A program made the translations under genes and the position numbers. Under the pieces are notes generated by a model, which saw nothing but the letters and a program-made list of their open reading frames with translations, was not told the origin of the DNA and searched no databases. A stretch of 64,000 nt of DNA. It comes from Candidatus Zhuqueibacterota bacterium (GTDB lineage: Bacteria; Zhuqueibacterota; Zhuqueibacteria; Zhuqueibacterales; Zhuqueibacteraceae). The stretch spans positions 62,001 through 126,000 of the forward strand of contig JAKEEU010000065.1 in the NCBI GenBank assembly GCA_022616415.1, given 5' to 3'. Positions 54,759 to 63,549 of the stretch are shown here, piece after piece (positions within the stretch are counted from its first letter, which is position 1; every line of letters starts with the position of its first letter).

Positions 54759-57164
54759 ATGTTAAAAAACTACTTAAAAATCGCCGCCAGAAATTTGCTC
54801 AAGCACAAGGCTTACTCCTTCATCAACATTGCCGGCCTGGCGATGGGCATGACGTGCTGTATTTTGATTCTGCTGTATGTCCAGCACGAGCTGAGCTACG
54901 ATCGTTTTCACCAAAACGCGAAGCAGATTTATCGCATTTTCTGGCAAAGCGGCAATCCGCAAACGCGCACGCCGCATCCGATGGCGCAGGCGATGGTCAA
55001 GGATTTTGCCGAGGTGGAGGGCGCGGTGAGCCTCTCGCCGGTCTGGGGGCCAGGCTTGACGCGGCCAAAATTCGCGGTCAGATACGGCGAGCAGCGCTTC
55101 GAGGAGAGAGAAGTTTTTTCCGCCGATTCCACTTTTTTTGAAGTTTTCTCTTTTCCTTTGCTTAAAGGTGATCCGAAAATCGCATTGCGTTCTCCGGCTT
55201 CGCTGGTGATTACCGAACGGATCGCCAAAAAATATTTCGGCGACGAAGAGCCGATGGGAGAGGTGCTCACCGTCAACAACAGCGTCGATTTGAAAGTCAC
55301 CGGTGTGATGCAAAATATTCCCGCCAATTCCCATTTGCATTTTGATTTCCTGATCTCTTACGTGCTTTTGAAAATGCGCGAAACCGGTAGTTATTACGAA
55401 TGGGAAGATTTTGGCCATTACAATTATATCAAGCTGGCGCCGCATGCCGATCCGAAAATTTTGGCAGCCAAAATTCCGGATTGGTTTCTCAAATACAACG
55501 AGTGGCCGGCGGATGATATTGAAGAACTCAAAAGCGGACAAGTCGCTTTTCGCTTGCAGCCGATTAGCGATATTCACTTGCGCTCGCATCTCAAATGGGA
55601 GCTGGAGCCGAACAGCGACATCGCTTATGTTTATTTGTTTTCTGCGATCGCCGTTTTCGTTCTGCTCATTGCCTGCATCAATTTCATGAATCTTTCCACC
55701 GCGCGCTCGGCTACCCGCGCTCGGGAAGTCGGCATGCGCAAAGTACTCGGCGCGTTTCGCACGCAGTTGATCGGCCAATTTCTCGGCGAATCCATCCTGC
55801 TCAGCTTGATGGCTCTGTTGTTGTCCATCGCGGCGGTGGAGCTGCTCCTGCCGTTTTTCAATTCTTTGAGCGGCAGAAATTTGGCGATCGATTATCGCGA
55901 CAACCCGTGGCTCATTTTGAGCATTGGCGGCATGGCGTTGTTGGTGGGAATTATCTCCGGCAGTTATCCGGCTTTCTTTCTCTCCGCTTTGCAGCCGGTG
56001 AAGACGCTCAAAGATACGATGAGAGTCGGAACCAAAAGTGGCCGCTTGCGGCAAATTCTGGTCGTGGCGCAATTCGCCATCTCCATCGCGTTGATTGCGG
56101 GCACGGGCATTGTCGCCGCGCAATTGGAATTTCTCAAAAACAAAAACCTGGGCTTCGACAACGAACAGATCGTGGTGGTTCCCCTCAAAACTAATGAAAT
56201 GCGGCGAAACTATGAAGCGGTCAAAGCCGAACTGCTGCGAAACCCGAGCCTTGTGAGCATTACAGCCGTTTCCAATGTGCCTGGCGGCAGATTCAATCAA
56301 AATGAAATTTACTGGCAAGACACGGAAGGCGAGCAAAGTGTGTCGCAGATGCGCGTGGATTATGATTTCTTTAAAACTCTGGACATCGAGATAACGGCCG
56401 GCAGAAGCTTCTCGAAGGCGATGTCTACCGATTTGGCCTCCGCTTTCATTCTCAATGAAACCGCGGCGCGCTTGTATGATTGGGATACGCCGGTCGGCAA
56501 GGAGATTACCTGGTTGGATGATGACGATACACGCAGGGGCACGGTCATCGGCGTGGCGAAGGATTTTCATTTTCAATCATTGCATCGCAGCATCGAGCCG
56601 CTGATTTTCCACGTCCTGCCGGCGGGGTTCAATTATTTTTTGGTCAAGATGCGCGGCAATAACATGGCGGGCACGCTGGCTGATTTGGAGAAAAAATGGA
56701 AAGCTTTCGATCCGGATCGCGCGTTTGAATATTCTTTTCTCGATGCCGATTTCGCGGCGCTGTACAATTCGGAAGAAAGAATGCAAGCCGTCGTCGGAAA
56801 TTTTTCTTTCCTCGCCATTTTGATCGCCTGCCTCGGCTTGTTCGGGCTGGCCTCTTTCACGATTCAGCAGCGCACCAAGGAAATCGGCGTGCGAAAAGTT
56901 TTAGGGGCTTCCGTTTCCCAAATCGTGATGATTCTATCCAAGGAATTTACGCGGCTCGTGTTCATCGCTTTCGTCGTGGCTTGCCCACTGGCCTACCTCG
57001 TGATGAATGGCTGGCTGCAAAATTTTGCTTACCGCACCGAGATCAGCCTCAACATCTTTTTGCTGGCCGGCGCGCTGGGTTTGATCATCGCCTGGCTCAC
57101 GGTAAGTTACCAAGCTCTCAAAGCCGCGCTGGCGAATCCGGTGGAGGCGTTGCGGTATGAATAG
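54759..57164 (+). CDS. Duplicated FtsX/MacB-type ABC permease, core subfamily
   Basis: 801 residues from ATG 54759 (MLKNYLKIAARNLLKHKAYS), AAAGGAGA upstream. Close to the array consensus: TM1 GLAMGMTCCILILLYVQHEL, SYDRFHQNAKQIYR, coupling motifs TRAREVGMRKVLGAF near 320 and RTKEIGVRKVLGAS near 705, QFLGESILLS after the first. Domain 1 has an unusual proline/tryptophan-rich patch (SLSPVWGPGLTRPKF) and domain 2 a DDDDTRRGTVIGVAKDFH segment. Belongs with the 38922, 57252 and 61084 group. Confidence 0.96.
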   Translation: MLKNYLKIAARNLLKHKAYSFINIAGLAMGMTCCILILLYVQHELSYDRFHQNAKQIYRIFWQSGNPQTRTPHPMAQAMVKDFAEVEGAVSLSPVWGPGLTRPKFAVRYGEQRFEEREVFSADSTFFEVFSFPLLKGDPKIALRSPASLVITERIAKKYFGDEEPMGEVLTVNNSVDLKVTGVMQNIPANSHLHFDFLISYVLLKMRETGSYYEWEDFGHYNYIKLAPHADPKILAAKIPDWFLKYNEWPADDIEELKSGQVAFRLQPISDIHLRSHLKWELEPNSDIAYVYLFSAIAVFVLLIACINFMNLSTARSATRAREVGMRKVLGAFRTQLIGQFLGESILLSLMALLLSIAAVELLLPFFNSLSGRNLAIDYRDNPWLILSIGGMALLVGIISGSYPAFFLSALQPVKTLKDTMRVGTKSGRLRQILVVAQFAISIALIAGTGIVAAQLEFLKNKNLGFDNEQIVVVPLKTNEMRRNYEAVKAELLRNPSLVSITAVSNVPGGRFNQNEIYWQDTEGEQSVSQMRVDYDFFKTLDIEITAGRSFSKAMSTDLASAFILNETAARLYDWDTPVGKEITWLDDDDTRRGTVIGVAKDFHFQSLHRSIEPLIFHVLPAGFNYFLVKMRGNNMAGTLADLEKKWKAFDPDRAFEYSFLDADFAALYNSEERMQAVVGNFSFLAILIACLGLFGLASFTIQQRTKEIGVRKVLGASVSQIVMILSKEFTRLVFIAFVVACPLAYLVMNGWLQNFAYRTEISLNIFLLAGALGLIIAWLTVSYQALKAALANPVEALRYE

Positions 57165-57240
57165 TAAGACGTGATTCTTAATGCGTGATTCGTAATGCGT
57201 AATTCGTTATCTCTTATTATTACGCTTTACGTTTTATCGA
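57165..57240 (+). repeat. Family C word repeat, weakly inverted
   Basis: ATTCTTAATGCGTGATTCG and GTAATGCGTAATTCG words, then TTATTACGCTTTACG. Arms are degenerate; no perfect stem above about 8 bases found by eye. Confidence 0.6.
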
Positions 57241-57251
57241 AGGAAGCCATC

Positions 57252-59636
57252 ATGTTCAAGAATTACCTCAAAATCGCCCTGCGCCACCTGCGGCGGCAAA
57301 AGGTTTATTCATTCATCAACCTCGTTGGTCTTGCCATCGGCATGGGCTGCGCGATTTTGATCCTGTTGTGGGTTCAGGATGAGCTGAGCTTTGACCGCTT
57401 TCATGGCAATGCAAAGAATATTTATCGCGTTGTCTCGGAGTGGCGTGAAAACTCGACCAAATCTGCGAAGACGCCAGGACGCCTCGCGCCAACGATCAAA
57501 GCGGAAATCCCCGAGATCGTCAATACCGCCAGAGTGATGAAAGGCTCCAGAAGCGCTTTTCAATATGACGACAAAGCCTTCTACGAAGAGGCGTTCTTCT
57601 CGGTTGATCCGGCATTTTTCGAGATGTTCTCTTTTAATTTTATCAAAGGCGACCCCGCGACTGCGTTAAAAGATAGGCGCGCGCTCGTTATTACGGAAGC
57701 GATGGCCAAAAAATATTTTGGCGAAGAAGATCCCATCGGGACGGGAAAATCCTTGAACTGGAACAGTTGGCAAAACTATCAAGTGACCGGCGTTTTGCGC
57801 GACGTTCCGGAAAATTCGCACTTGCAATTCGATTTTCTCGATTCGCACCAACTGGGCGAGCAGTTTTGGCCTGGCGGCTACAATTGGAGCAATTTCATCC
57901 ACGAAACTTACGTACAGCTTCAAGACCGCGCCGATCCTCAACAAGTCGGCGAAAAGATCACGGCGGTTTTGCTCAAAAATTTTCCCCGAATTTCTCCCTA
58001 CTTGAAGCGATTGTACCTGCAGCCCTTGGCCGATATTCACCTGGATGCGGAGGTGGCAGACGGCAACGCCGTTCTCGGCGACATCAAATATGTGTATCTC
58101 TTTTCGCTTGTCGCCGGCTTCGTTTTGCTCATCGCCTGCATCAATTTCATGAACCTCTCCACCGCGCGCTCGCTGCAACGCGCCAAAGAGGTCGGCATGC
58201 GCCGAGTGGCGGGAGCAAGCCGCTTGCAGCTCGTCGGGCAATTTTACGGCGAATCCATTTTGCTGGCCTGCACCGCGCTTTTCCTCGCGCTGCTCTTGAT
58301 CGAGCTTTTTCTGCCCGCTTTCAACCAGCTCGCCGGCAAAAATTTGGCGATGGATTATCACGATCCGCGATTGGTTTTGGGATTCACCGCGATCATCTTG
58401 GTGACCGGCTTGGCCGCCGGCTCATATCCGGCGCTTTATTTGTCATCCTTTAAACCGGTGAAAGTGCTCAAGGGGATGATGGAATCCGGCACACAAGGCT
58501 CTCGATTCCGTAGGGCGCTTGTCGTGACGCAATTTTCTCTCTCAGTTATTTTAATGATTGGCGCGGCAGTTGTCTACCAACAACTCGATTACATGCGAAA
58601 TAAAAAACTGGGATTCGAAAAAGAGAATTTGGTTTATATTCCGGCGAAAGACAATGTCGGCGCCAAGTACGAAGCCTTTAAAAATGAATTGCTGCAAGAG
58701 CCAAATATTATTGGCGTCACCGCCCAAGGCTCTTTGCCCATGTTCTCGTTGAACAGCAGCACCGTCTCCTGGGAAGGCAAGGATACGAGTATCGAGCAGG
58801 TGATGGAAAACAAGGCAGTCGATTATAATTTTGTCGAGTTGCTGAATTTGAACATCGTGGAGGGAAGAAATTTTTCAACCGCGCATCCGACTGACGCCAA
58901 AGTGTCTTTTATCATTAATAAAGAAGCGGCAAGAGTCATGGGCATGGTCTCGGCGGTGGGCAAACGCATTGCGACTGCAGGCCGCGAAGGAACCATTGTC
59001 GGGGTCGTGCAAGACGCGCATTTCAAATCGCTGCACCATAAAATTCACCCGCAAATTTTTTACGTTTTGACTGATTTCACTTCCGAGGTGATGAACCTTT
59101 ACGGCATCGTGCTGATCAAGATCAACGGTAATGATGTTCCCAAAACCATTGCTGCAATTGAAAATGTTTGGAAGCGCGTCAATCCGAACAAGCCTTTTGA
59201 ATATCATTTTCTCGACGAGACCATCGACCGGCAGTACGCGGCGGAAAAGAAGATCAGCGCCATGGCCAATTATTTTACGGTTCTGGCCGTCACCATTTCC
59301 TGTCTCGGCTTATTCGGCCTCGCCGCCTTTGCGGCGGAACGGCGCACCAAGGAAATCGGCGTGCGCAAGGTGCTCGGCGCGACCGTTGCGAATATTGTTT
59401 CAATGCTGTCGCGGGATTTTGTCAAACTCGTCCTGGTCGCTAACATCATCGCTTGGCCAGTCGCTTATTTTGCCATGAACAAATGGCTGCAAAATTTCGC
59501 ATATCGCATCGACCTCGGCTGGCGGGTGTTTGTGCTAGCCGGCGGGTTGGCGTTGCTCATCGCGATGCTGACCGTGAGCACGCAAGCGATCAAAGCCGCG
59601 CTGGCAAATCCGGTTGATTCGTTGCGATATGAATGA
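57252..59636 (+). CDS. Duplicated FtsX/MacB-type ABC permease, core subfamily
   Basis: 794 residues from ATG 57252 (MFKNYLKIALRHLRRQKVYS), GAAGGAA upstream; the open frame from 57195 translates C repeat. TM1 GLAIGMGCAILILLWVQDEL. Coupling motifs QRAKEVGMRRVAGAS near 310 (Arg-Val-Ala instead of Lys-Val-Leu) and RTKEIGVRKVLGAT near 698. Domain 2 has no cluster of acidic residues before VGVVQDAHFKSLHHKIHP. Tail NPVDSLRYE. After it the array is interrupted by the PD40 protein gene. Confidence 0.96.
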   Translation: MFKNYLKIALRHLRRQKVYSFINLVGLAIGMGCAILILLWVQDELSFDRFHGNAKNIYRVVSEWRENSTKSAKTPGRLAPTIKAEIPEIVNTARVMKGSRSAFQYDDKAFYEEAFFSVDPAFFEMFSFNFIKGDPATALKDRRALVITEAMAKKYFGEEDPIGTGKSLNWNSWQNYQVTGVLRDVPENSHLQFDFLDSHQLGEQFWPGGYNWSNFIHETYVQLQDRADPQQVGEKITAVLLKNFPRISPYLKRLYLQPLADIHLDAEVADGNAVLGDIKYVYLFSLVAGFVLLIACINFMNLSTARSLQRAKEVGMRRVAGASRLQLVGQFYGESILLACTALFLALLLIELFLPAFNQLAGKNLAMDYHDPRLVLGFTAIILVTGLAAGSYPALYLSSFKPVKVLKGMMESGTQGSRFRRALVVTQFSLSVILMIGAAVVYQQLDYMRNKKLGFEKENLVYIPAKDNVGAKYEAFKNELLQEPNIIGVTAQGSLPMFSLNSSTVSWEGKDTSIEQVMENKAVDYNFVELLNLNIVEGRNFSTAHPTDAKVSFIINKEAARVMGMVSAVGKRIATAGREGTIVGVVQDAHFKSLHHKIHPQIFYVLTDFTSEVMNLYGIVLIKINGNDVPKTIAAIENVWKRVNPNKPFEYHFLDETIDRQYAAEKKISAMANYFTVLAVTISCLGLFGLAAFAAERRTKEIGVRKVLGATVANIVSMLSRDFVKLVLVANIIAWPVAYFAMNKWLQNFAYRIDLGWRVFVLAGGLALLIAMLTVSTQAIKAALANPVDSLRYE

Positions 59637-59706
59637 GCGGATGTGCATGGCACAAAACAAAAATTGCTATGAAAATTTTGGAAAATGCGATTCCATTTTG
59701 CTGCTC

Positions 59707-59731
59707 ATTTTGGAATTGTATATTCCAAAAT
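59707..59731. promoter_or_regulatory. Operator-like palindrome upstream of the PD40 gene
   Basis: ATTTTGGAAT (59707-59716) and ATTCCAAAAT (59722-59731) are exact complements around TGTAT. A related TTTTGGAA / GATTCCATTTT pair lies just upstream (about 59677-59700). The surrounding 80 bases are strongly AT-rich, as for a regulated promoter. No repressor gene is seen in the window. Confidence 0.4.
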
Positions 59732-59750
59732 TACATAGGTTCAAATTAAG

Positions 59751-59828
59751 GTAGTGTCAAAAATTTCATGAAAAAGAGGAGAGCGGACTTTCTTGTCCGC
59801 GATGTGCTTGTGGACTAGAAAATCCACA
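59751..59828. repeat. Dispersed GCGGAC/GTCCGC element (copy 2, half-length)
   Basis: AGTGTCAAAAATTTCATGAA as in the 8710-8846 element, then GCGGAC (59783-59788) pairing with GTCCGC (59795-59800), then GTGGA...TCCAC. Ends shortly before the AAGGAGG of the next gene. Confidence 0.6.
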
Positions 59829-59852
59829 CTTCTCTCTCGAAGGAGGTTTCCA

Positions 59853-60860
59853 ATGAAACATAATCGTAATGCCACCATCGCCATATCAATTCTCTCGATT
59901 GCCGCAGTGGAATTTAATATGACCGTCCCATGCTTGGCGCAATCCAAGCCACCCTATGCTTCCGACCAGCCGCTCACCGAGCCGGTCATGTTCGGCGAGG
60001 GCGTTATTTCCACGGCGGACGATGAGCTGAACGCCTGCTTCGCGCCGGACGGCAAGACGCTTTATTTTTCTCTCAACGCGCCGGTGAACCGTTTGGGCGT
60101 GATCGTGTTCTCGCGTTACGAAAATGGCAAGTGGCGCACGCCGCAAGTCGCGCCGTTCTCCGGCCAGTATAGCGATTACGATCCGTTCATTTCGCCGGAT
60201 GGCAACAAACTTTTTTTTATTTCCAATCGACCGATAGATGACAAGCCCAAAAAGGATTACGACGTTTGGGTTGTTGAAAAGGCGAATGGTGGCTGGAGCG
60301 CGCCGAAAAATCTTGGCGCCCCCATCAACAACGACGCCGATCAATTTTATCCTTCCGTCGCCGCGAATGGCACGCTGTATTTCAGCACCATCAAGCGGGA
60401 AGAAAAAAGCGGATTTGATCTTTATCGTTCACAATGGGTGGATGGAAAATACGCCGAGCCGGAGAAATTGAGCGACGCCGTCAACTCACAGTTCGCGGAA
60501 ATCGACGCCTGCATCGCGCCGGACGAGAGCTTCATCGTTTTCGCCAGTTACAATCGTCCGGAAGAATACGGCCGCGGCGATCTTTATATCAGCTTCAATC
60601 AAAACGGCGTGTGGACGCCGGCTAAAAACCTCGGCGAGAAGATCAATTCCAACGCGCGAGAGTATTGTCCCATTCTCTCGCCGGACGGCAAGTATTTTTT
60701 CTTTACCAGCTTTCGCGGCTTCGCGGATAAGCCTCTGGAAAAGCCTCTGAGCTACGAGCAGCTCATGCGCAATTTGCGCAGTCCTCGCAATGGCATGGGA
60801 AACATTTACCAAATCGACGTGGCGGTTTTGCACGCGCAGCGCCAGGCTAGCGGCCTTTGA
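59853..60860 (+). CDS. Exported PD40/WD40-like beta-propeller protein (TolB-C-like)
   Basis: 335 residues from ATG 59853 with AAGGAGG; a frame from 59793 would add 20 residues of leader. A signal peptide ends near CLAQS. Repeats of the PD40 type follow: FAPDGKTLYFSLN, ISPDGNKLFFISNRP, VAANGTLYFSTIK, IAPDESFIVFASYNRP, LSPDGKYFFFTSFRG. These resemble OmpA/Pal-associated and TolB-like propellers of the FCB group, though no OmpA or peptidase domain is attached. Likely periplasmic or secreted; probably binds protein. The 5' region is unlike that of the permeases: no word repeat, but an operator-like palindrome and a dispersed palindromic element, so it is probably regulated separately. Confidence 0.87.
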   Translation: MKHNRNATIAISILSIAAVEFNMTVPCLAQSKPPYASDQPLTEPVMFGEGVISTADDELNACFAPDGKTLYFSLNAPVNRLGVIVFSRYENGKWRTPQVAPFSGQYSDYDPFISPDGNKLFFISNRPIDDKPKKDYDVWVVEKANGGWSAPKNLGAPINNDADQFYPSVAANGTLYFSTIKREEKSGFDLYRSQWVDGKYAEPEKLSDAVNSQFAEIDACIAPDESFIVFASYNRPEEYGRGDLYISFNQNGVWTPAKNLGEKINSNAREYCPILSPDGKYFFFTSFRGFADKPLEKPLSYEQLMRNLRSPRNGMGNIYQIDVAVLHAQRQASGL

Positions 60861-60909
60861 GCGGAGGGCGAGAGGGCGGAGGGCATAGAGCAGAGGGCTG
60901 AGGGCATGG
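60861..60909 (+). repeat. Family A word repeat, direct
   Basis: GCGGAGGGCGAGAGGGCGG and GCAGAGGGCTGAGGGC words start right after the stop; no complementary arm within 150 bases. Same position after a non-permease gene shows that A repeats follow stops of any gene. Confidence 0.7.
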
Positions 60910-60961
60910 CGTGTGAAGAATTTTTTAAAACCAACGGATAAAATGCAGCCAACGGATTTGC

Positions 60962-61008
60962 CGAATCGTCCGGATTTAAGCCATTAGGTTTTTGATCCGG
61001 GCGATTCG
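60962..61008 (+). other. Long-stem hairpin in permease leader
   Basis: CGAATCGTCCGGAT (60962-60975) pairs along 14 bases (one G-U) with ATCCGGGCGATTCG (60995-61008), loop 19 bases. CCAACGGAT occurs twice just upstream. It differs from families A-G and lies 75 bases before the start codon. Confidence 0.5.
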
Positions 61009-61083
61009 TAAAATCCGGATACAAAAAGCTTTTTCCTGTTTGGTTCCGGCTCGTCCAGGTTGTGTTTTGCATGGAGAATTTAC

Positions 61084-63456
61084 ATGCTCAAAAACTATCT
61101 TAAAATCGCGCTGAGAAATCTGTTGAAGCACAAGGGATATTCTTTCATCAACGTTGCCGGCTTGGCTATCGGCATGGCGTGTTGCATACTCATTCTGCTT
61201 TGGGTGCGCGATGAGCTGAGTTACGACATGTTTCATCCCGCAGCCGGGCGCATTTATCGCGTCGTGCAGGAGCAGCGCTTTAGCGGCTCGGTGCAGCAGG
61301 TGGCGGTCGTGGCGGCGCCGGTTGCGCCGGCTTTGGCGAATGACTTTCCGGAAGTCGAAATTGCCGTACGCGTTCGGCCGCGCACTCAACTGGTGAGCTT
61401 CGGCGAGAAGAAGTTTTTCGGCGAACGGATCGCCTATGCCGATTCGAACGTTTTCAAGCTTTTCGCTTTCCCGTTGTTGTTCGGCGATCCGGAGACGGCG
61501 CTGGCGACACCTCGCTCCGTCGTGCTCACCGCGAGCATGGCGAAAAAATATTTCGGTGGCGAAGATCCGATGGGCAAAATTTTGAAATTCGATAATCGTT
61601 TCGAATATGCGGTTACCGGCGTGATGAAGGATATTCCATTCAACTCGCACCTCCGCGCCGAGGCCATCGCCACCTTTTCGGTATTTAACGACGAGCCATG
61701 GATCGACAACTGGGGCGTCAATCTGCTCTGGACCTATGTTCGCTTGAAAAGCGGCGCGGCACCGCAGGCGCTCGATCAAAAGTTGCCGGAGTTCACCAAA
61801 AAATATCGCGGCGAAGAAACGCTGGCCAACATTTCATATTATCTTCAGCCGCTGCACGACATCCATTTACGCTCGCGCATGGTCGCTGAAATGGGCGCCA
61901 ACGGCGATGCCGCTTACATTTATATCTTTTCGGCAGTGGGCGTTTTCATTCTTTTGATTGCCGCCATCAATTACATGAATCTCGCCACCGCCCGCGCGAC
62001 GCAGCGCATGAAAGAAGTCGGCCTGCGCAAAGTGCTCGGCGCGTATCGCCTGCAATTGATCAGGCAATTTCTTGGCGAATCGCTGCTCTTGTCTTTTCTG
62101 GCGTTGCTGTGCGCCGTCGTCGTAGTCGAAATTCTGCTGCCGGCTTTCAACGAATTTGCTGAAAAAAATCTGGCGTTGAGTTACCGCACCGATGCTCTCA
62201 TTTTAACGGCTTTGCTCGGCGTTTGCGTGCTGGTTGGTGTGATGGCCGGATCGTACCCCGCGTTCTTTCTCTCCGCCTTTCAATCGGTCACCGTTTTGAA
62301 AGGGGTTTTAAAATCCGGCCCTCGCGCGGCACTGTTTCGCCAAGTGCTGGTGGTCTCTCAATTCGGCATTGCGATTATCTTGTTGGTCGGCACGATGGTG
62401 GTTTTTCAACAACTAAGTTTTGTCAAATCTCAGCATCTCGGCTTCAATAAAGAGCATTTGGTTGCGATCAATGTGCGGGATCGTTCGCTGGCAAACAAAA
62501 CCGAGATGGTCAAATCTGAGCTGCTGAAAATTCCTCAAGTTGTGAGCGCGACGGCCACCTCAAATTTTATCGGGCGATTTTTCGGGCAAACCACGTTTCA
62601 GCCGGAAGGCGACGACCAAAACGAATGGCTGATGTCCGAGCTATATGTTGATGCAGATTTCATCAAAACCATGGAGATGCAAATAGTCGCCGGCCGCGAT
62701 TTCTCGCGTGCCATCACGAGTGATTCGACGGAGGGGTTTATTGTCAACGAAGCCGCCGTCAAAACCATGGGATTGAAAACATCGGAGGAAGCGCTAAGCA
62801 CGCGGCTGGAGCGTGGCGAGAGCCGCAAAGGCCCGATTCTCGGCGTGGTGAAAGATTTCAATTTCACCTCGCTGCACCGCGAGATCGAGCCGCTGGTGAT
62901 GATTTATGATCCGAAGGAAATTTTGTCCATCACGGTCGGCATTAGTCCGGAGGAGGTCGCCGGCACGTTAGCTTCTCTGGAGCAAACGTGGAATCGCCTT
63001 TCACCGGCTTGGCCGTTTGAATATTCCTTTCTCGATGAAAGCCTCGACGCGCTGTATCGCGCCGACGTAAAAGTTGGACAAATTTTCGGCAGCTTTGCCG
63101 CGATAGCCGTTTCGATTGCCTGTCTCGGCCTGCTGGGCTTGGCGGCGTTTACCGCCGAGCGCCGCACCAAAGAAATCGGCATCCGGAAAGTTTTGGGCGC
63201 GTCGGTGTCCGGCGTTGTCGCGCTGCTGTCAAAAGAGTTTTTGCAGCTCGTGTTGCTCGCCAATCTGATCGCGTGGCCGGTTGCCTATTTTGCCGCAAAA
63301 AAATGGCTCGAAGATTTTGCCTATCGTGTCGAACTCGGCCTCACCACGTTTTTGCTGGCCGCGGCAACCGCTCTGCTGATTGCTTTTGTGACGGTCAGTC
63401 TGCAAGCCATCAAAGCCGCCATGACGAATCCAATTGAGGCGCTGCGGTACGAATAA
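61084..63456 (+). CDS. Duplicated FtsX/MacB-type ABC permease, core subfamily
   Basis: 790 residues from ATG 61084 (MLKNYLKIALRNLLKHKGYS); GGAG eight bases upstream. TM1 GLAIGMACCILILLWVRDEL; TM2 with IAAINYMNLATARATQ; coupling motifs QRMKEVGLRKVLGAY near 308 and RTKEIGIRKVLGAS near 694. It is the shortest complete copy bar two, with a compact domain 1 (no insert between FADSNVFKLF-type and DIHLRS segments). Domain 2 has FIGRFFGQTTFQPEGDDQ. Tail reads AAMTNPIEALRYE (Thr and Ile changes). Confidence 0.96.
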   Translation: MLKNYLKIALRNLLKHKGYSFINVAGLAIGMACCILILLWVRDELSYDMFHPAAGRIYRVVQEQRFSGSVQQVAVVAAPVAPALANDFPEVEIAVRVRPRTQLVSFGEKKFFGERIAYADSNVFKLFAFPLLFGDPETALATPRSVVLTASMAKKYFGGEDPMGKILKFDNRFEYAVTGVMKDIPFNSHLRAEAIATFSVFNDEPWIDNWGVNLLWTYVRLKSGAAPQALDQKLPEFTKKYRGEETLANISYYLQPLHDIHLRSRMVAEMGANGDAAYIYIFSAVGVFILLIAAINYMNLATARATQRMKEVGLRKVLGAYRLQLIRQFLGESLLLSFLALLCAVVVVEILLPAFNEFAEKNLALSYRTDALILTALLGVCVLVGVMAGSYPAFFLSAFQSVTVLKGVLKSGPRAALFRQVLVVSQFGIAIILLVGTMVVFQQLSFVKSQHLGFNKEHLVAINVRDRSLANKTEMVKSELLKIPQVVSATATSNFIGRFFGQTTFQPEGDDQNEWLMSELYVDADFIKTMEMQIVAGRDFSRAITSDSTEGFIVNEAAVKTMGLKTSEEALSTRLERGESRKGPILGVVKDFNFTSLHREIEPLVMIYDPKEILSITVGISPEEVAGTLASLEQTWNRLSPAWPFEYSFLDESLDALYRADVKVGQIFGSFAAIAVSIACLGLLGLAAFTAERRTKEIGIRKVLGASVSGVVALLSKEFLQLVLLANLIAWPVAYFAAKKWLEDFAYRVELGLTTFLLAAATALLIAFVTVSLQAIKAAMTNPIEALRYE

Positions 63457-63535
63457 TAAAACGTAATTCGTAATGCGTAATCTTACGTTTTACGCCTTAC
63501 GTTTTATGCTTTACGTTTTAAGATTTACGTTTCAT
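63457..63535 (+). repeat. Family C word repeat, inverted
   Basis: AAAACGTAATTCGTAATGCG words, then TTACGTTTTACGCC, TTACGTTTTATGC and TTACGTTTTAAG words of the opposite sense. Confidence 0.7.
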
Positions 63536-63549
63536 TGAAGGAAACCATC

